64,000 bases of DNA, taken from Albidovulum inexpectatum. GTDB taxonomy: Bacteria; Pseudomonadota; Alphaproteobacteria; Rhodobacterales; Rhodobacteraceae. A program made the translations under genes and the position numbers. The stretch covers positions 124,001 through 188,000 of the forward strand of contig NZ_PRDS01000006.1 in NCBI RefSeq assembly GCF_002927635.1, written 5' to 3'. Positions 45,322-53,634 of this stretch are shown here, piece after piece. The notes below the pieces were generated by a model. It was not told the origin of the DNA. It ran no database searches and worked only from the letters and a program-made list of their open reading frames with translations. Position 1 is the first letter of the stretch. The number at the start of each line of letters is the position of its first letter.

Positions 45322-46359
45322 ATGTCGTTCTTCACCAAGCTCAAGGACCGGTTGCTGAAGTCCTCGTCGCGGATCGAGGAGGGGTTGGAAACCATCGTGA
45401 CCGAGGTCGCCGATGCGGCGGCGCCGGGCGATGGCGCGGCGCCCGACAAATCCGCACAGCCGGATCCCGCGAAGCCGGGCCTGATCGGCCGCATCCTGCG
45501 CCGTGCGGAAGACGAACCACGGCGTGTGCTGGACGACGAGATGCTGGAGAGCCTCGAAGAGCTCCTGATCCAGTCCGACATGGGGGTCGAGACGGCCATG
45601 CGCGTCACGGCCAACCTGGCGCAAGGGCGCATGGGCAGGCGCGTATCGGTGCGCGAGATCAAGCAGGCTCTGGCCGACGAGATCGCGCGCATCATGGAGC
45701 CGGTCGCGCGGCCCTTGCCGCTTTACCCCACGCGCCCGCAGGTCGTTCTGGTGGTTGGCGTGAACGGGTCGGGCAAGACGACGACGATCGGCAAGCTGGC
45801 CAGCCAGTTGTCGGCCGCGGGCAAGAAAGTGGTCATCGCCGCGGGTGACACGTTCCGTGCCGCTGCAGTCGAGCAGTTGCAGGTCTGGGGGGACAGAGCG
45901 GGGGTGCCGGTGCTGACCGCGCCCGAAGGCTCGGACCCGGCAAGCCTGGCATTCGACGCCATGACCCGCGCGCAGGCGGATGGGGCGGATCTTCTGATGA
46001 TCGACACGGCCGGGCGGCTTCAGAACCGCCAGGACCTGATGGAGGAGCTGGCCAAGATCGTCCGCGTGATCCGCAAGAAGGACCCCGAAGCGCCGCACAA
46101 CACGATCCTGGTGCTGGATGCCACGACCGGCCAGAACGCGATCACGCAGGTCGAGATCTTCCGCAAGATTGCCGATGTCTCGGGTCTGGTGATGACCAAG
46201 CTGGACGGCACGGCCAAGGGCGGCGTCCTGGTGGCGCTGGCCGACCGGTTTGGCCTGCCGATCCACGCGATCGGCGTCGGCGAGAAGATCGACGATCTGG
46301 CCCCCTTTGATCCGCAGGAATTCGCCCGAGCGCTGGTGGGGCTGGAGGAAGAAGGCTGA
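45322..46359 (+). CDS. ftsY: Signal recognition particle receptor FtsY
   Basis: The 345-residue SRP-GTPase has an N domain, then G1 VVGVNGSGKTTTIGKLA, DTFRAAAVEQL, G3 MIDTAGRLQNR, G4 TKLDGTAKGG and the C-terminal GVGEKIDDLAPFDPQEF. It docks ribosome-SRP complexes at the Sec translocon. The ATG at 45322 lacks a clear Shine-Dalgarno sequence, and the acidic A domain of E. coli FtsY is reduced to a short linker, as usual in alphaproteobacteria. It converges on the MFS gene with a 4-bp gap. Confidence 0.94.
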   Translation: MSFFTKLKDRLLKSSSRIEEGLETIVTEVADAAAPGDGAAPDKSAQPDPAKPGLIGRILRRAEDEPRRVLDDEMLESLEELLIQSDMGVETAMRVTANLAQGRMGRRVSVREIKQALADEIARIMEPVARPLPLYPTRPQVVLVVGVNGSGKTTTIGKLASQLSAAGKKVVIAAGDTFRAAAVEQLQVWGDRAGVPVLTAPEGSDPASLAFDAMTRAQADGADLLMIDTAGRLQNRQDLMEELAKIVRVIRKKDPEAPHNTILVLDATTGQNAITQVEIFRKIADVSGLVMTKLDGTAKGGVLVALADRFGLPIHAIGVGEKIDDLAPFDPQEFARALVGLEEEG

Positions 46360-46363
46360 ACGA

Positions 46364-47602
46364 TCAGGCGACAGCCGGGCTCAGCGCGCGTTCGCGCACC
46401 GGCAGATGGACGACGGCCGAAAAGGCGCCGACGGCCACCCCGATCCACCACACGGCGGTGTAGGACCCATAGGCGTCATACATCCGTCCGCCCAGCCAGA
46501 CGCCCACGAAGCTGCCGATCTGGTGCGACAGAAAGACGATGCCGTACAGCGTGCCCATGTAGCGCAGACCGTAGATATGGGCGACAAGTCCGCTGGTCAG
46601 CGGCACCGTCGCAAGCCACAGCGCGCCCATGACGACGGAAAAGACGATGACCGATGTCGGGGTCATGGGCAGCATGATGAAGGCCGCAGCCGCGATCGTG
46701 CGCCCGGCATAGATCGCGGCCAGCAGGTATTTGCGGGAATAGTATCGGCCCAGCCAGCCCGCAGTGATGGTGCCCACGATGTTGGCCAGCCCGATCAGCG
46801 AGATCGCGACCGCGCCCAGCGCCGATGTCGATGTCACCCCCAGCGAGGCCAGGGTGCCCGAGGGGTCGATCGCGCCGCACATCTCGGTCACGAAGGCCGG
46901 GAAATGCGCGGTGATGAAGGCCAGCTGATAGCCGCAGGAAAAGAATCCAAGGAAGATCAGGGTGAAGGAAGGGTCGCGCGCGGCCTTCATCAGGACCGCG
47001 CCCATGCTTTCTTCCAGTTCCGCGCGGGTCGCGGGCGCAGGCGACCGCATCATCGGCAGAACGGCAAGCGCGGCAAGGATCATGCCCGCGAAGATCAGGA
47101 ACACCGTCTGCCAGGGGAATTGGGTCAGCAGGGCTTCGGCCAGCGGGGCGCCAAAGACCTGACCCGCGGACCCGGCCGCGGTCGCGATGCCCAGCGACAG
47201 GGATCGCGTTTCCGGGCTCGCGGCACGTCCGACGACGGCAAGTATGACGCCAAACCCCGTGCCCGCGATGCCGAAACCCACAAGGATTTCCAGCAGCTGA
47301 TGCTGGATCGGCGTCGTGGCCCCGGCCGACAGGACAAGCCCCGCCGCGTAGCACAAGGCGCCAAGGACGATGGCGCGGCGATCGCCGAACCGTTCCGCCA
47401 GCGCGCCGAACAGGGGCTGGCCAAACCCCCAGGCCAGGTTCTGGATGGCAATCGCCAGGCTGAATTCCGCCCGCGGCCACCCGAATTCCTGCGCGATGGG
47501 TATCTGGAACACGCCGAAACTGGCGCGGATCGCAAAGCCGATCATGATCACAATGCAGCCCGAGATCAGAACGGGCGTGAAGATGGGGGCGCGGGGCGGC
47601 AT
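46364..47602 (-). CDS. MFS transporter
   Basis: The 412-residue protein starts at 47602 after GAGGAG and has twelve predicted helices. GFGQPLFGALAERFGDRRAI is the MFS loop 2-3 motif, and the fold resembles monocarboxylate/oxalate-formate type carriers (RASFGVFQIPIAQEFGW). The substrate is not predictable. A perfect GntR-like palindrome lies 57 bp upstream, suggesting metabolite-controlled expression. Confidence 0.88.
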   Translation of the reverse strand: MPPRAPIFTPVLISGCIVIMIGFAIRASFGVFQIPIAQEFGWPRAEFSLAIAIQNLAWGFGQPLFGALAERFGDRRAIVLGALCYAAGLVLSAGATTPIQHQLLEILVGFGIAGTGFGVILAVVGRAASPETRSLSLGIATAAGSAGQVFGAPLAEALLTQFPWQTVFLIFAGMILAALAVLPMMRSPAPATRAELEESMGAVLMKAARDPSFTLIFLGFFSCGYQLAFITAHFPAFVTEMCGAIDPSGTLASLGVTSTSALGAVAISLIGLANIVGTITAGWLGRYYSRKYLLAAIYAGRTIAAAAFIMLPMTPTSVIVFSVVMGALWLATVPLTSGLVAHIYGLRYMGTLYGIVFLSHQIGSFVGVWLGGRMYDAYGSYTAVWWIGVAVGAFSAVVHLPVRERALSPAVA

Positions 47603-47658
47603 GCGGCTGTCTCCTCTGGGCCGAGACGGTCGCATGCCGGCTTTGGCCGCGTCAAATC

Positions 47659-47683
47659 CGGAATTGTCATGACGACAATTCCG
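47659..47683. promoter_or_regulatory. Perfect palindrome, likely operator of the MFS gene
   Basis: CGGAATTGTC (47659-47668) and GACAATTCCG (47674-47683) form a perfect 10-bp inverted repeat around ATGAC. The core TTGTC-N5-GACAA resembles sites of GntR/FadR-family regulators. It lies between the divergent MFS and DUF465 genes (163-bp gap). No GntR gene is in the window. Confidence 0.65.
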
Positions 47684-47765
47684 CGTGGCATGGTTGATGC
47701 AGGTCAAGGAGGCCGGAAGGGCGCGGGCCTAGATTGCGGGTGACAAGACAGGCAGGAGAGACCAC

Positions 47766-48005
47766 ATGTCGCACACCCCGCACGAACTGCACGAGGAATT
47801 CCCTGACAAGGCTGAAAGAATTCACGCGCTGAAGCTCTCGAACGCGCATTTCGCGCGGCTTGCCGAAGAATATCACGAGATCAACCGCGCCGTGCATCGC
47901 GCGGAAACGGGGGTCGAGCCGATCGACGGCCTTGCCGAGACCGAGCTGCGCAAGAAGCGCGCCGCGCTGAAGGACGAGATCGCGCGGATGCTGGCCGAAG
48001 CCTGA
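47766..48005 (+). CDS. YdcH/DUF465-family small protein
   Basis: The 79-residue, highly charged helical protein fits DUF465 (YdcH): HELHEEFPDKAERIHALK, HFARLAEEYHEINRAVHRAE and LRKKRAALKDEIARML. The function of the family is unknown. AGGAGAG precedes the start. It stands alone between the divergent MFS gene and the convergent pccR (5-bp gap). Confidence 0.9.
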   Translation: MSHTPHELHEEFPDKAERIHALKLSNAHFARLAEEYHEINRAVHRAETGVEPIDGLAETELRKKRAALKDEIARMLAEA

Positions 48006-48010
48006 AGTCT

Positions 48011-49405
48011 TCAGTCGATTTCATAGGGAAGAATGCCGCGGCGGTTGGGGTCCACCCTCAGCCGCCGTTCCAGCGGCGGGACGGATCTCTGGTGACAATC
48101 CCGCCGCTCGCAGATCCGGCAGGATATGCCGATCGGCTGGTAGGCGCGCGCATTGGTCAGGTCCAGATCGTCGGCATAGACCAGGTCGCGGGCATGGCTG
48201 ATCTCGCATCCCAGCCCGATCGCATAGCGCCGGACCGGCGCGTGGAACGACCCGCCCGGTTTCGACACGTCGCGCGCAAGGCAGAGATATCGCACGCCGT
48301 CCGGCGTCTCGGCCAGCTGGCGCAGGAACCGGCCCGGCGTCTCGAAGGCCTGATGCACGTTCCACAGAGGGCACGCGCCGCCAAAGCGTGCGAACTGCAA
48401 TCGCGTTGCCGAATGGCGCTTGGTGATCGTGCCCGCCTGATCGACGCGGACAAAGAAGAAGGGGATCCCTTTCTGACCCGGCCGTTGCAGCGTCGACAGC
48501 CGATGCGCGACCTGCTCGATCGAAGCGCCGAAGCGGTCGGCGAGACGCTCGAGATCGTGGCGCGTCTCGCGCGCGGCCTCCATGAACCGCGCATAGGGCA
48601 TCATCGCAGCCCCGGCGAAATAGTTGGCCAGCCCGATCTTCGCGATGGCGCGCGCCTCGTCGGTGTGAAAGCGGGCAAGGTCCAGCGTGGCGTCCAGCAG
48701 ATCGCCATGGGCGATCACTGCGACCTGATGCAGGATCTGGAACCGGCGGGTCGACGGCGCGGCGCGGGTCGACAGGACCAGCCTGCCATCGGTCCGGTGG
48801 CGGATCTCGTCGGAATCGGACAGGACCAGCTCGATCCCGTTGCGCGCCAGCAATGACCTTGCGCGCGCCTCGATGTCGGCGCTGGCGCCCCGCGCCTCGG
48901 CGAAATGTTCGGCCGCCCGATCGACCGCGTCGATGTAATTGTCGCAGTAGTGAAAGAAATCCCGCACCTCCTCCCATGGCGAGGGGCGCAGGGCGGATTC
49001 GTCCCTTCCCAGGGCTTCGTCCAGAGAGGCCAGCCGTTCATGGCTTTGCCGATAGGCGCGGTGCAGCGCCAGAAAGGCCCGCGCCAGCATCGGCGCATTC
49101 GAGGCCGCAAGCCGCAGATCCGCGATCGGGGGAACATTGCCGTCGAATACGGGGTCGGCCAGCGCCTCGCGCATGTCCGAGACCAACCTTTCCGCGTCGC
49201 CCGCCGACAATTCGGTGACGTCCATCCCGAATTCCGAGGCCAGCGCCAGAACGACCGCCGCCGAGACGGGGCGATGGTTGTTCTCCATCTGGTTCAGGTA
49301 GGGCAGCGAAACGCCCAGCTTGGCGGCAAAGGCCTTTTGCGTCAGGCCAAGCCGCGTGCGCGTCTCGCGCAGCTTTGCGCCGGCATACAGCTTCTGCGAT
49401 CCCAT
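48011..49405 (-). CDS. pccR: Short-chain acyl-CoA regulator PccR/ScfR
   Basis: The 464-residue protein starts at 49405 after GGAGG. Residues about 8-60 form an XRE helix-turn-helix (LRETRTRLGLTQKAFAAKLG); the large remainder is the acyl-CoA-sensing region of this family, ending in a Cys-rich SCRICERRDCHQRSVPPLER. In Rhodobacter sphaeroides the homologue PccR controls propionyl-CoA carboxylase genes. Here pccB lies about 0.7 kb away and a PccR-type TTTGCAAA repeat lies upstream of its own start. Confidence 0.9.
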   Translation of the reverse strand: MGSQKLYAGAKLRETRTRLGLTQKAFAAKLGVSLPYLNQMENNHRPVSAAVVLALASEFGMDVTELSAGDAERLVSDMREALADPVFDGNVPPIADLRLAASNAPMLARAFLALHRAYRQSHERLASLDEALGRDESALRPSPWEEVRDFFHYCDNYIDAVDRAAEHFAEARGASADIEARARSLLARNGIELVLSDSDEIRHRTDGRLVLSTRAAPSTRRFQILHQVAVIAHGDLLDATLDLARFHTDEARAIAKIGLANYFAGAAMMPYARFMEAARETRHDLERLADRFGASIEQVAHRLSTLQRPGQKGIPFFFVRVDQAGTITKRHSATRLQFARFGGACPLWNVHQAFETPGRFLRQLAETPDGVRYLCLARDVSKPGGSFHAPVRRYAIGLGCEISHARDLVYADDLDLTNARAYQPIGISCRICERRDCHQRSVPPLERRLRVDPNRRGILPYEID

Positions 49406-49445
49406 TGCCCGGCCTCCGTGACGGTTTGCAGGCGCGAAGCTAGCC

Positions 49446-49465
49446 TTTGCAAACAATCTTGCCAA
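49446..49465. promoter_or_regulatory. PccR-type operator upstream of pccR
   Basis: TTTGCAAA (49446-49453), a 4-base spacer and CTTGCCAA (49458-49465) match the TTTGCAAA-N4-TTTGCAAA motif that I recall for PccR/ScfR regulators, the second half in 6 of 8 bases. It lies 40 bp upstream of the pccR start, so it suggests autoregulation. Confidence 0.65.
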
Positions 49466-49495
49466 GGAAGGGCTGTGCGGAACGGGGCTGCCCGG

Positions 49496-49849
49496 TCAGG
49501 TCCATTTGTGGAAGATGAAGAAGGCGCCACAGGCGATCAGCGCGAACCCGATCGCGTGGTTCCAACCAAGCGGTTCCTTCAGGTAAAGCGCAGAGAAGCC
49601 CGCGAAGATGACCAGCGTGATGACCTCCTGGATGGTCTTGAGTTCCGCCGCGCTGAAATATCCGTGCCCCAGACGGTTTGCCGGCACCTGCAGGACATAT
49701 TCGAACAGGGCAATGCCCCAGCTGACAAGGATCACGGCGATCAGGGGTGCCGACTTGAACTTCAGGTGGCCGTACCACGCAAAGGTCATGAACAGGTTCG
49801 AGGCGATCAGCAGGCTGATCGTGACCACGGGAATGGGTAGAGAGGGCAT
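49496..49849 (-). CDS. DUF486-family four-helix membrane protein
   Basis: The 117-residue protein has four membrane helices and the family motifs LFMTFAWYGHLKF, ALFEYVLQVPANRLGHG and QEVITLVIFAGFSALYLKEP. DUF486 is related to small drug/metabolite transporters, with unknown substrate. AGGAG precedes the start. It is divergent from pccB, so it shares the control region with the TTTGC half-sites. Confidence 0.9.
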   Translation of the reverse strand: MPSLPIPVVTISLLIASNLFMTFAWYGHLKFKSAPLIAVILVSWGIALFEYVLQVPANRLGHGYFSAAELKTIQEVITLVIFAGFSALYLKEPLGWNHAIGFALIACGAFFIFHKWT

Positions 49850-49917
49850 CTTGTTGCTCCTGCGCGTTTGCGCGGTTCAGATAGGCGATCCGCGCCATCT
49901 GTGAAAGGGGGATGAAA

Positions 49918-49966
49918 TTTGCTGATTTGCACTTTGCACAGACATTGAGGCAAACAGATTGCAAAT
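49918..49966. promoter_or_regulatory. Cluster of TTTGC/GCAAA half-sites before pccB
   Basis: In the 244-bp gap between the DUF486 gene and pccB, TTTGC occurs at 49918, 49926 and 49933 and GCAAA at 49950 and 49961, all within 49 bp. These are the half-sites of the PccR-type motif, but the exact TTTGCAAA-N4-TTTGCAAA spacing is not met as in front of pccR. The cluster is a likely control region for pccB; the precise binding arrangement is uncertain. Confidence 0.55.
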
Positions 49967-50093
49967 TTTCGGAAAACCGCTTTCCCGACCGGACGAGGCC
50001 GGGTAGCTTCGTTGCATCCGACGGAACAATTCCGGCCGCAGTCCCGGCGCATGCGCGCAAGCGGCGCCAGGGACCGGCCAGCAGGGAGAGAGC

Positions 50094-51626
50094 ATGCAGG
50101 ATATCCTGGAGGAACTGGAGCGGCGTCGCAGCGTGGCCCGATTGGGGGGCGGCGAAAAGCGGATCGAGGCTCAGCATGCCCGCGGCAAGCTGACAGCGCG
50201 CGAGCGGCTGGAGATCCTGCTGGACGAAGGCAGTTTCGAGGAATTCGACATGTTCGTCGCCCATCGCTGCACCGATTTCGGGATGGAAAAGAGCCGTCCC
50301 GCGGGCGATGGGGTCGTCACCGGATGGGGCACGATCAACGGTCGGATGGTCTATGTCTTCAGCCAGGACTTCACGGTCTTTGGCGGCTCGCTGTCCGAGA
50401 CGCATGCTCAGAAGATCTGCAAGATCATGGACATGGCCATGCAGAACGGCGCGCCCGTCATCGGTCTGAACGATTCGGGCGGCGCGCGCATCCAGGAAGG
50501 CGTGGCCAGCCTTGCGGGCTATGCCGACGTGTTCCAGCGCAACATCATGGCCTCGGGCGTTATCCCGCAGATCAGCGTCATCATGGGCCCCTGCGCGGGC
50601 GGCGCGGTCTACAGCCCCGCCATGACCGATTTCATCTTCATGGTGCGCGACACCAGCTACATGTTCGTGACCGGCCCGGACGTGGTCAAGACGGTGACCA
50701 ACGAGGTCGTGACAGCCGAGGAGCTGGGCGGAGCCGTGACGCATACGAAGAAGTCATCCGTCGCCGATGGCGCCTTCGAGAACGATGTCGAGGCGCTGCT
50801 GGAGATCCGGCGCCTGTTCGACTTCCTGCCCCTGAACAACCGGGACCGCGCGCCGACCCGGCCATTCTATGACGACCCGAACCGGATCGAGGAAAGCCTT
50901 GATACGCTGATTCCGGACAATCCGAACCAGCCCTATGACATGAAGGAGCTGATCCTGAAGGTCGCGGACGAAGGCGACTTCTACGAGATCCAGAAGGATT
51001 TCGCGGCCAACATCATCTGCGGCTTCATCCGGCTGGAGGGACAGACCGTCGGCGTCGTTGCCAATCAGCCGATGGTGCTTGCCGGCTGTCTGGATATCGA
51101 CGCCAGCCGCAAGGCCGCGCGTTTCGTGCGCTTCTGCGATGCCTTCGAGATCCCCATCCTGACCTTTGTCGACGTGCCCGGCTTCCTGCCCGGCACGGCC
51201 CAGGAATATGGCGGCGTCATCAAGCACGGCGCCAAGCTTCTGTTCGCCTATGGCGAGGCGACGGTGCCCAAGGTGACGGTGATCACGCGCAAGGCCTATG
51301 GCGGGGCCTATGACGTGATGAGCTCGAAGCATCTTCGGGGCGACTTCAATTATGCCTGGCCGACGGCCGAGATCGCCGTCATGGGCGCGAAAGGCGCGGT
51401 CGAGATCCTGTATCGGTCAGAGCTGGGCGACCCCGACAAGATTGCGATGCGCGTGAAGGAGTACGAAGAGCGCTTTGCCAATCCCTTTGTCGCGGCCGAA
51501 CGCGGCTTCATCGACGAGGTGATCATGCCGCATTCCACGCGGCGCCGGGTTTGTCGGGCATTTGCCAGCCTGCGCGGCAAGAAGCTGAGCAATCCGTGGA
51601 AGAAGCACGACAATATTCCGCTTTGA
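50094..51626 (+). CDS. pccB: Propionyl-CoA carboxylase beta subunit
   Basis: The 510-residue carboxyltransferase has GARERLEIL-like ([20 protein letters not shown]) N-terminal motifs, the oxyanion glycines [20 protein letters not shown] and [17 protein letters not shown], and [14 protein letters not shown]. It moves the carboxyl group from biotin to propionyl-CoA, giving methylmalonyl-CoA. Its stop overlaps the next gene (TGATG). pccA lies 2.1 kb downstream, behind several small genes and two terminators. Confidence 0.96.
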   Translation: MQDILEELERRRSVARLGGGEKRIEAQHARGKLTARERLEILLDEGSFEEFDMFVAHRCTDFGMEKSRPAGDGVVTGWGTINGRMVYVFSQDFTVFGGSLSETHAQKICKIMDMAMQNGAPVIGLNDSGGARIQEGVASLAGYADVFQRNIMASGVIPQISVIMGPCAGGAVYSPAMTDFIFMVRDTSYMFVTGPDVVKTVTNEVVTAEELGGAVTHTKKSSVADGAFENDVEALLEIRRLFDFLPLNNRDRAPTRPFYDDPNRIEESLDTLIPDNPNQPYDMKELILKVADEGDFYEIQKDFAANIICGFIRLEGQTVGVVANQPMVLAGCLDIDASRKAARFVRFCDAFEIPILTFVDVPGFLPGTAQEYGGVIKHGAKLLFAYGEATVPKVTVITRKAYGGAYDVMSSKHLRGDFNYAWPTAEIAVMGAKGAVEILYRSELGDPDKIAMRVKEYEERFANPFVAAERGFIDEVIMPHSTRRRVCRAFASLRGKKLSNPWKKHDNIPL

Positions 51627-52048
51627 TGGCTGGCGGCCGGTTGAAATGGACTTGCGGCACCTCTTGGGTCATTGGGCTGGGTCTTTGTGTCGTGTCGGCC
51701 GGAAGTGCCGGCGCGACCGAAGAGCGCGTCGTGACGCCCTCGGGCCTGAATGCCGAGCTGTTCGAGGTCATCCGGTCTTCGCCGGGAACGCAAGGCCTGA
51801 CGATCCGTTTTCGTTTCGTTGCGCCGAAGCTGCCGTCGATCGGCGTGGTGCAGGCGCTGTCGGACATGGAATGGCTATGCGAAACATATGCCGTGCCGCG
51901 CCTGCCGAGTATCGGGCCCAGCCCCGCGCAGGTCGTCATCTCTCTTTCCGACCGGCCCTTGCCCTTTGGCGAGACCGATCCACAGGCGACGCAGTATTTC
52001 GACGCCTTCACCATCGACCGAGAGGAATGCCGATGGGAACCATTCTAG
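51626..52048 (+). CDS. Exported protein, DUF6497-like
   Basis: The 140-residue product begins at the TGATG overlap with pccB and has a signal peptide (TSWVIGLGLCVVSAGSAGAT). The mature part, RVVTPSGLNAELFEVI ... IRFRFVAPKL ... MEWLCETYAVPRL ... QVVISLSDRPLPFGE, resembles a Rhodobacterales-restricted family that I recall as DUF6497. Its function is unknown, but I recall it next to pccB in relatives. Two Cys may form a disulfide. Confidence 0.78.
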   Translation: MAGGRLKWTCGTSWVIGLGLCVVSAGSAGATEERVVTPSGLNAELFEVIRSSPGTQGLTIRFRFVAPKLPSIGVVQALSDMEWLCETYAVPRLPSIGPSPAQVVISLSDRPLPFGETDPQATQYFDAFTIDREECRWEPF

Positions 52049-52235
52049 GCGAACGCATGCTTGATGCGATGCGGCAACAGAGGCTGAAAGCCCCATCATT
52101 TCCTTATGGAGTTCGGCCAGGCCGCGATATGATGCCGTGGCGCGGCACATGTGTCGTGCGGTCGCATCACGGTGGGGCAGGTGGCATGAGGCCGCCCGCC
52201 TTGGCTGACGCAGCAGTAGAAAGCAGGAAGAAACC
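52049..52235. other. 187-bp gap with no recognised gene
   Basis: Between the DUF6497-like gene and the small lipoprotein gene no protein-like frame is seen. Short perfect repeats of GATGC/GCATG type occur, but I find no convincing terminator or promoter hexamers. An AGGAAG just before 52236 is the ribosome site of the next gene. Confidence 0.4.
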
Positions 52236-52367
52236 ATGTCGAAACACATCCTCGTCGCCTGTGCATTCGTGGCATTCGTGGCGGCCTGCGCCCGGCAGGA
52301 AGAGCCTGTCGTCATGCAGGAACCCGTCACGACCGAGCCTGTCTTCACCGGCAAATACGGCGGCTGA
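52236..52367 (+). CDS. 43-residue putative lipoprotein
   Basis: This very short gene encodes a hydrophobic signal (HILVACAFVAFVAAC) with a lipobox-like VAAC at residues 15-18, followed by an acidic, Val/Pro-rich tail ending KYGG. AGGAAG lies 7 bases before the ATG. If the Cys at residue 18 is lipidated, only about 26 residues remain. Small lipoproteins of this kind recur near pcc genes in relatives as far as I recall. Function unknown. Confidence 0.62.
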   Translation: MSKHILVACAFVAFVAACARQEEPVVMQEPVTTEPVFTGKYGG

Positions 52368-52392
52368 CGCACAAGCTCTGGACAAGATCCGT

Positions 52393-52414
52393 GCCGGCGG
52401 CCCGTTCCGCCGGC
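52393..52414. other. GC-rich hairpin after the small lipoprotein gene
   Basis: GCCGGCGG (52393-52400) and CCGCCGGC (52407-52414) form a perfect 8-bp stem with a 6-base loop, 25 bp after the lipoprotein stop and 38 bp before the next start. There is no T-run, so it is at most a weak terminator or an mRNA-stabilising structure. Confidence 0.5.
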
Positions 52415-52451
52415 GCGCCTGTGCGACTTTCCGCAGGGGGGAGTGCGCACC

Positions 52452-52811
52452 ATGCTGAAACATCGCGGCTTTCCTGGCCGTCTTCCCGGCACCGATTATC
52501 AATTCACCATTCGCCGTGCCAATCCCAAGGGGGCGACGCGGCTTGTGGCGCGGGAACGCTATCGCGATCGCAGCCCGGCCGACCGGCGCGCCGACGAAGC
52601 CTTCATGGCCGCCCTGTGGGAATATTTCGGCGAAGAACCCTTTGAGCGCGGCAATCTGGATGCAGGCCGCCTGTCGTGGCTTTTCGGGCGCGAGGTCGTT
52701 CCGGCCGAGGAGCCCTTCGACCCCGAAAGCTACGAGGCCCTGCTGCGCATCGATGTCAAACGTGCCCGGGCGTCGTTTCCGCAGATCTTCGAAGAGGACG
52801 ACTGGGCATGA
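52452..52811 (+). CDS. Hypothetical cytoplasmic protein in the pcc cluster
   Basis: The 119-residue protein starts at the ATG 52452, preceded by GGGGGGAG (a GTG at 52443 is also possible). It is rich in charged and aromatic residues (YRDRSPADRRADEAFMAALW; LDAGRLSWLFGREVVPAEEP; ending FEEDDWA), with no signal peptide or membrane helix. I recall unnamed homologues in Rhodobacteraceae pcc clusters but no function. A terminator lies 169 bp downstream. Confidence 0.65.
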   Translation: MLKHRGFPGRLPGTDYQFTIRRANPKGATRLVARERYRDRSPADRRADEAFMAALWEYFGEEPFERGNLDAGRLSWLFGREVVPAEEPFDPESYEALLRIDVKRARASFPQIFEEDDWA

Positions 52812-53133
52812 AACCGCTGACCCGCGACGAAATTGGGCGCTTTTCTGCCGGTTGTTTCCGGCCGGGAAACTTTGCATTTGTCGCGGCGCGGGCGCTGGTC
52901 CATGGTGATCGTGGGGCGACACCCTATGCCAAGCATCACGCCCCGAATTGTCAAAACCGTTACCCTTCCCCTTCTCTACGGCCTGGCCCCTTCGGGGTCA
53001 GGCCGCTTTTGATTCATCAGACATTGGCGGAACCTTGCCGCCCGGCCGATCCGACAGGCGGATTTCGCTTTTCCTTCCGTGTGCGCGCGCTAAGATCGTG
53101 TGAAACACAACCATCTTCTGGAGGAAGAGCAGT
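52812..53133. other. 322-bp gap holding a terminator and a lipoprotein leader
   Basis: No gene is supported here. An open frame starting at an ATGA overlap (52808) runs on for more than 300 codons through both lipoprotein genes and is not protein-like after about 35 codons. The gap holds the terminator at 52980-53010. The stretch 53011-53133 should hold the promoter of the lipoprotein gene at 53134, but I see no convincing hexamers. Confidence 0.5.
52980..53010 (+). terminator. Terminator closing the pccB-side transcript
   Basis: GGCCTGGCCCC (52980-52990) pairs with GGGGTCAGGCC (52994-53004) over 11 bp with one G-T pair and a TTC loop, followed by GCTTTT. It lies 169 bp after the hypothetical gene at 52452-52811. 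Confidence 0.85.
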
Positions 53134-53340
53134 ATGCGGATTCTTGCAATCTCCCTTGGCCTTGTTTCGGCTGTCGTCCTGTCGGGCTGCATGCAGACGG
53201 ACGGCGAGCGTGCGCTGGCCGGCGCCGCGGCGGGTGCGCTGGTCGCGGACGCGACCGACAACAACGTCGTCGCCGGTGCCGCACTGGGCGGCGCTGCGGG
53301 CGCGTTGTGCGACGACATGGGCGTCTGCCGCAACTATTGA
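53134..53340 (+). CDS. Small glycine-zipper lipoprotein, copy 1
   Basis: The 68-residue protein has a lipoprotein signal with lipobox LSGC (residues 16-19) followed by MQTDGERALAGAAAGALVAD and a second Gly/Ala repeat (AGAALGGAAGALCDD). The GxxxG-like repeats resemble the glycine-zipper lipoproteins (YMGG/17-kDa antigen type) that insert in the envelope. GGAGGAAG lies upstream. It is a close paralogue of the next gene; both end in a Cys pair CDD-x-G-x-C-R. Confidence 0.8.
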   Translation: MRILAISLGLVSAVVLSGCMQTDGERALAGAAAGALVADATDNNVVAGAALGGAAGALCDDMGVCRNY

Positions 53341-53382
53341 TGGCCGAGCGCCGACGCTCGCAGACTCAAGGGGAGCTTCACG

Positions 53383-53583
53383 ATGCGTATCAGACTTCTG
53401 GTCCTGTCTCTTGGTGCGGCCTTCGCGCTTTCGGGCTGCCTGCAGACCGATACTGAACGCGGACTCGCCGGCGCGGCGGGGGGCGCCGTCGTGGCCGATG
53501 CACTGGGGGGCAATGCGCTCACCGGCGCGCTGGTCGGCGGTGCTGCGGGCGTGTTCTGCGACGACGCAGGCATCTGCCGCTAG
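53383..53583 (+). CDS. Small glycine-zipper lipoprotein, copy 2
   Basis: The 66-residue paralogue of the preceding protein has lipobox LSGC (residues 16-19) and CLQTDTERGLAGAAGGAVVAD, then ALTGALVGGAAGVFCDDAGICR. Signal, zipper and C-terminal Cys pair align without gaps except in the middle. AGGGGAG precedes the start. The tandem pair arose by duplication and ends at a strong terminator. Probably structural in the envelope; specific function unknown. Confidence 0.8.
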   Translation: MRIRLLVLSLGAAFALSGCLQTDTERGLAGAAGGAVVADALGGNALTGALVGGAAGVFCDDAGICR

Positions 53584-53634
53584 GACTTTGGCGCGGGGCA
53601 TCGCCCCCGCCCTGATCGAGATGATCGACAATCA

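Noticed and set aside
49860-50093. Exact TTTGCAAA-N4-TTTGCAAA site before pccB
   Set aside because: Half-sites are present, but their spacing is 7, 8, 11 or 17 bp rather than the canonical 12, so only a half-site cluster is claimed.
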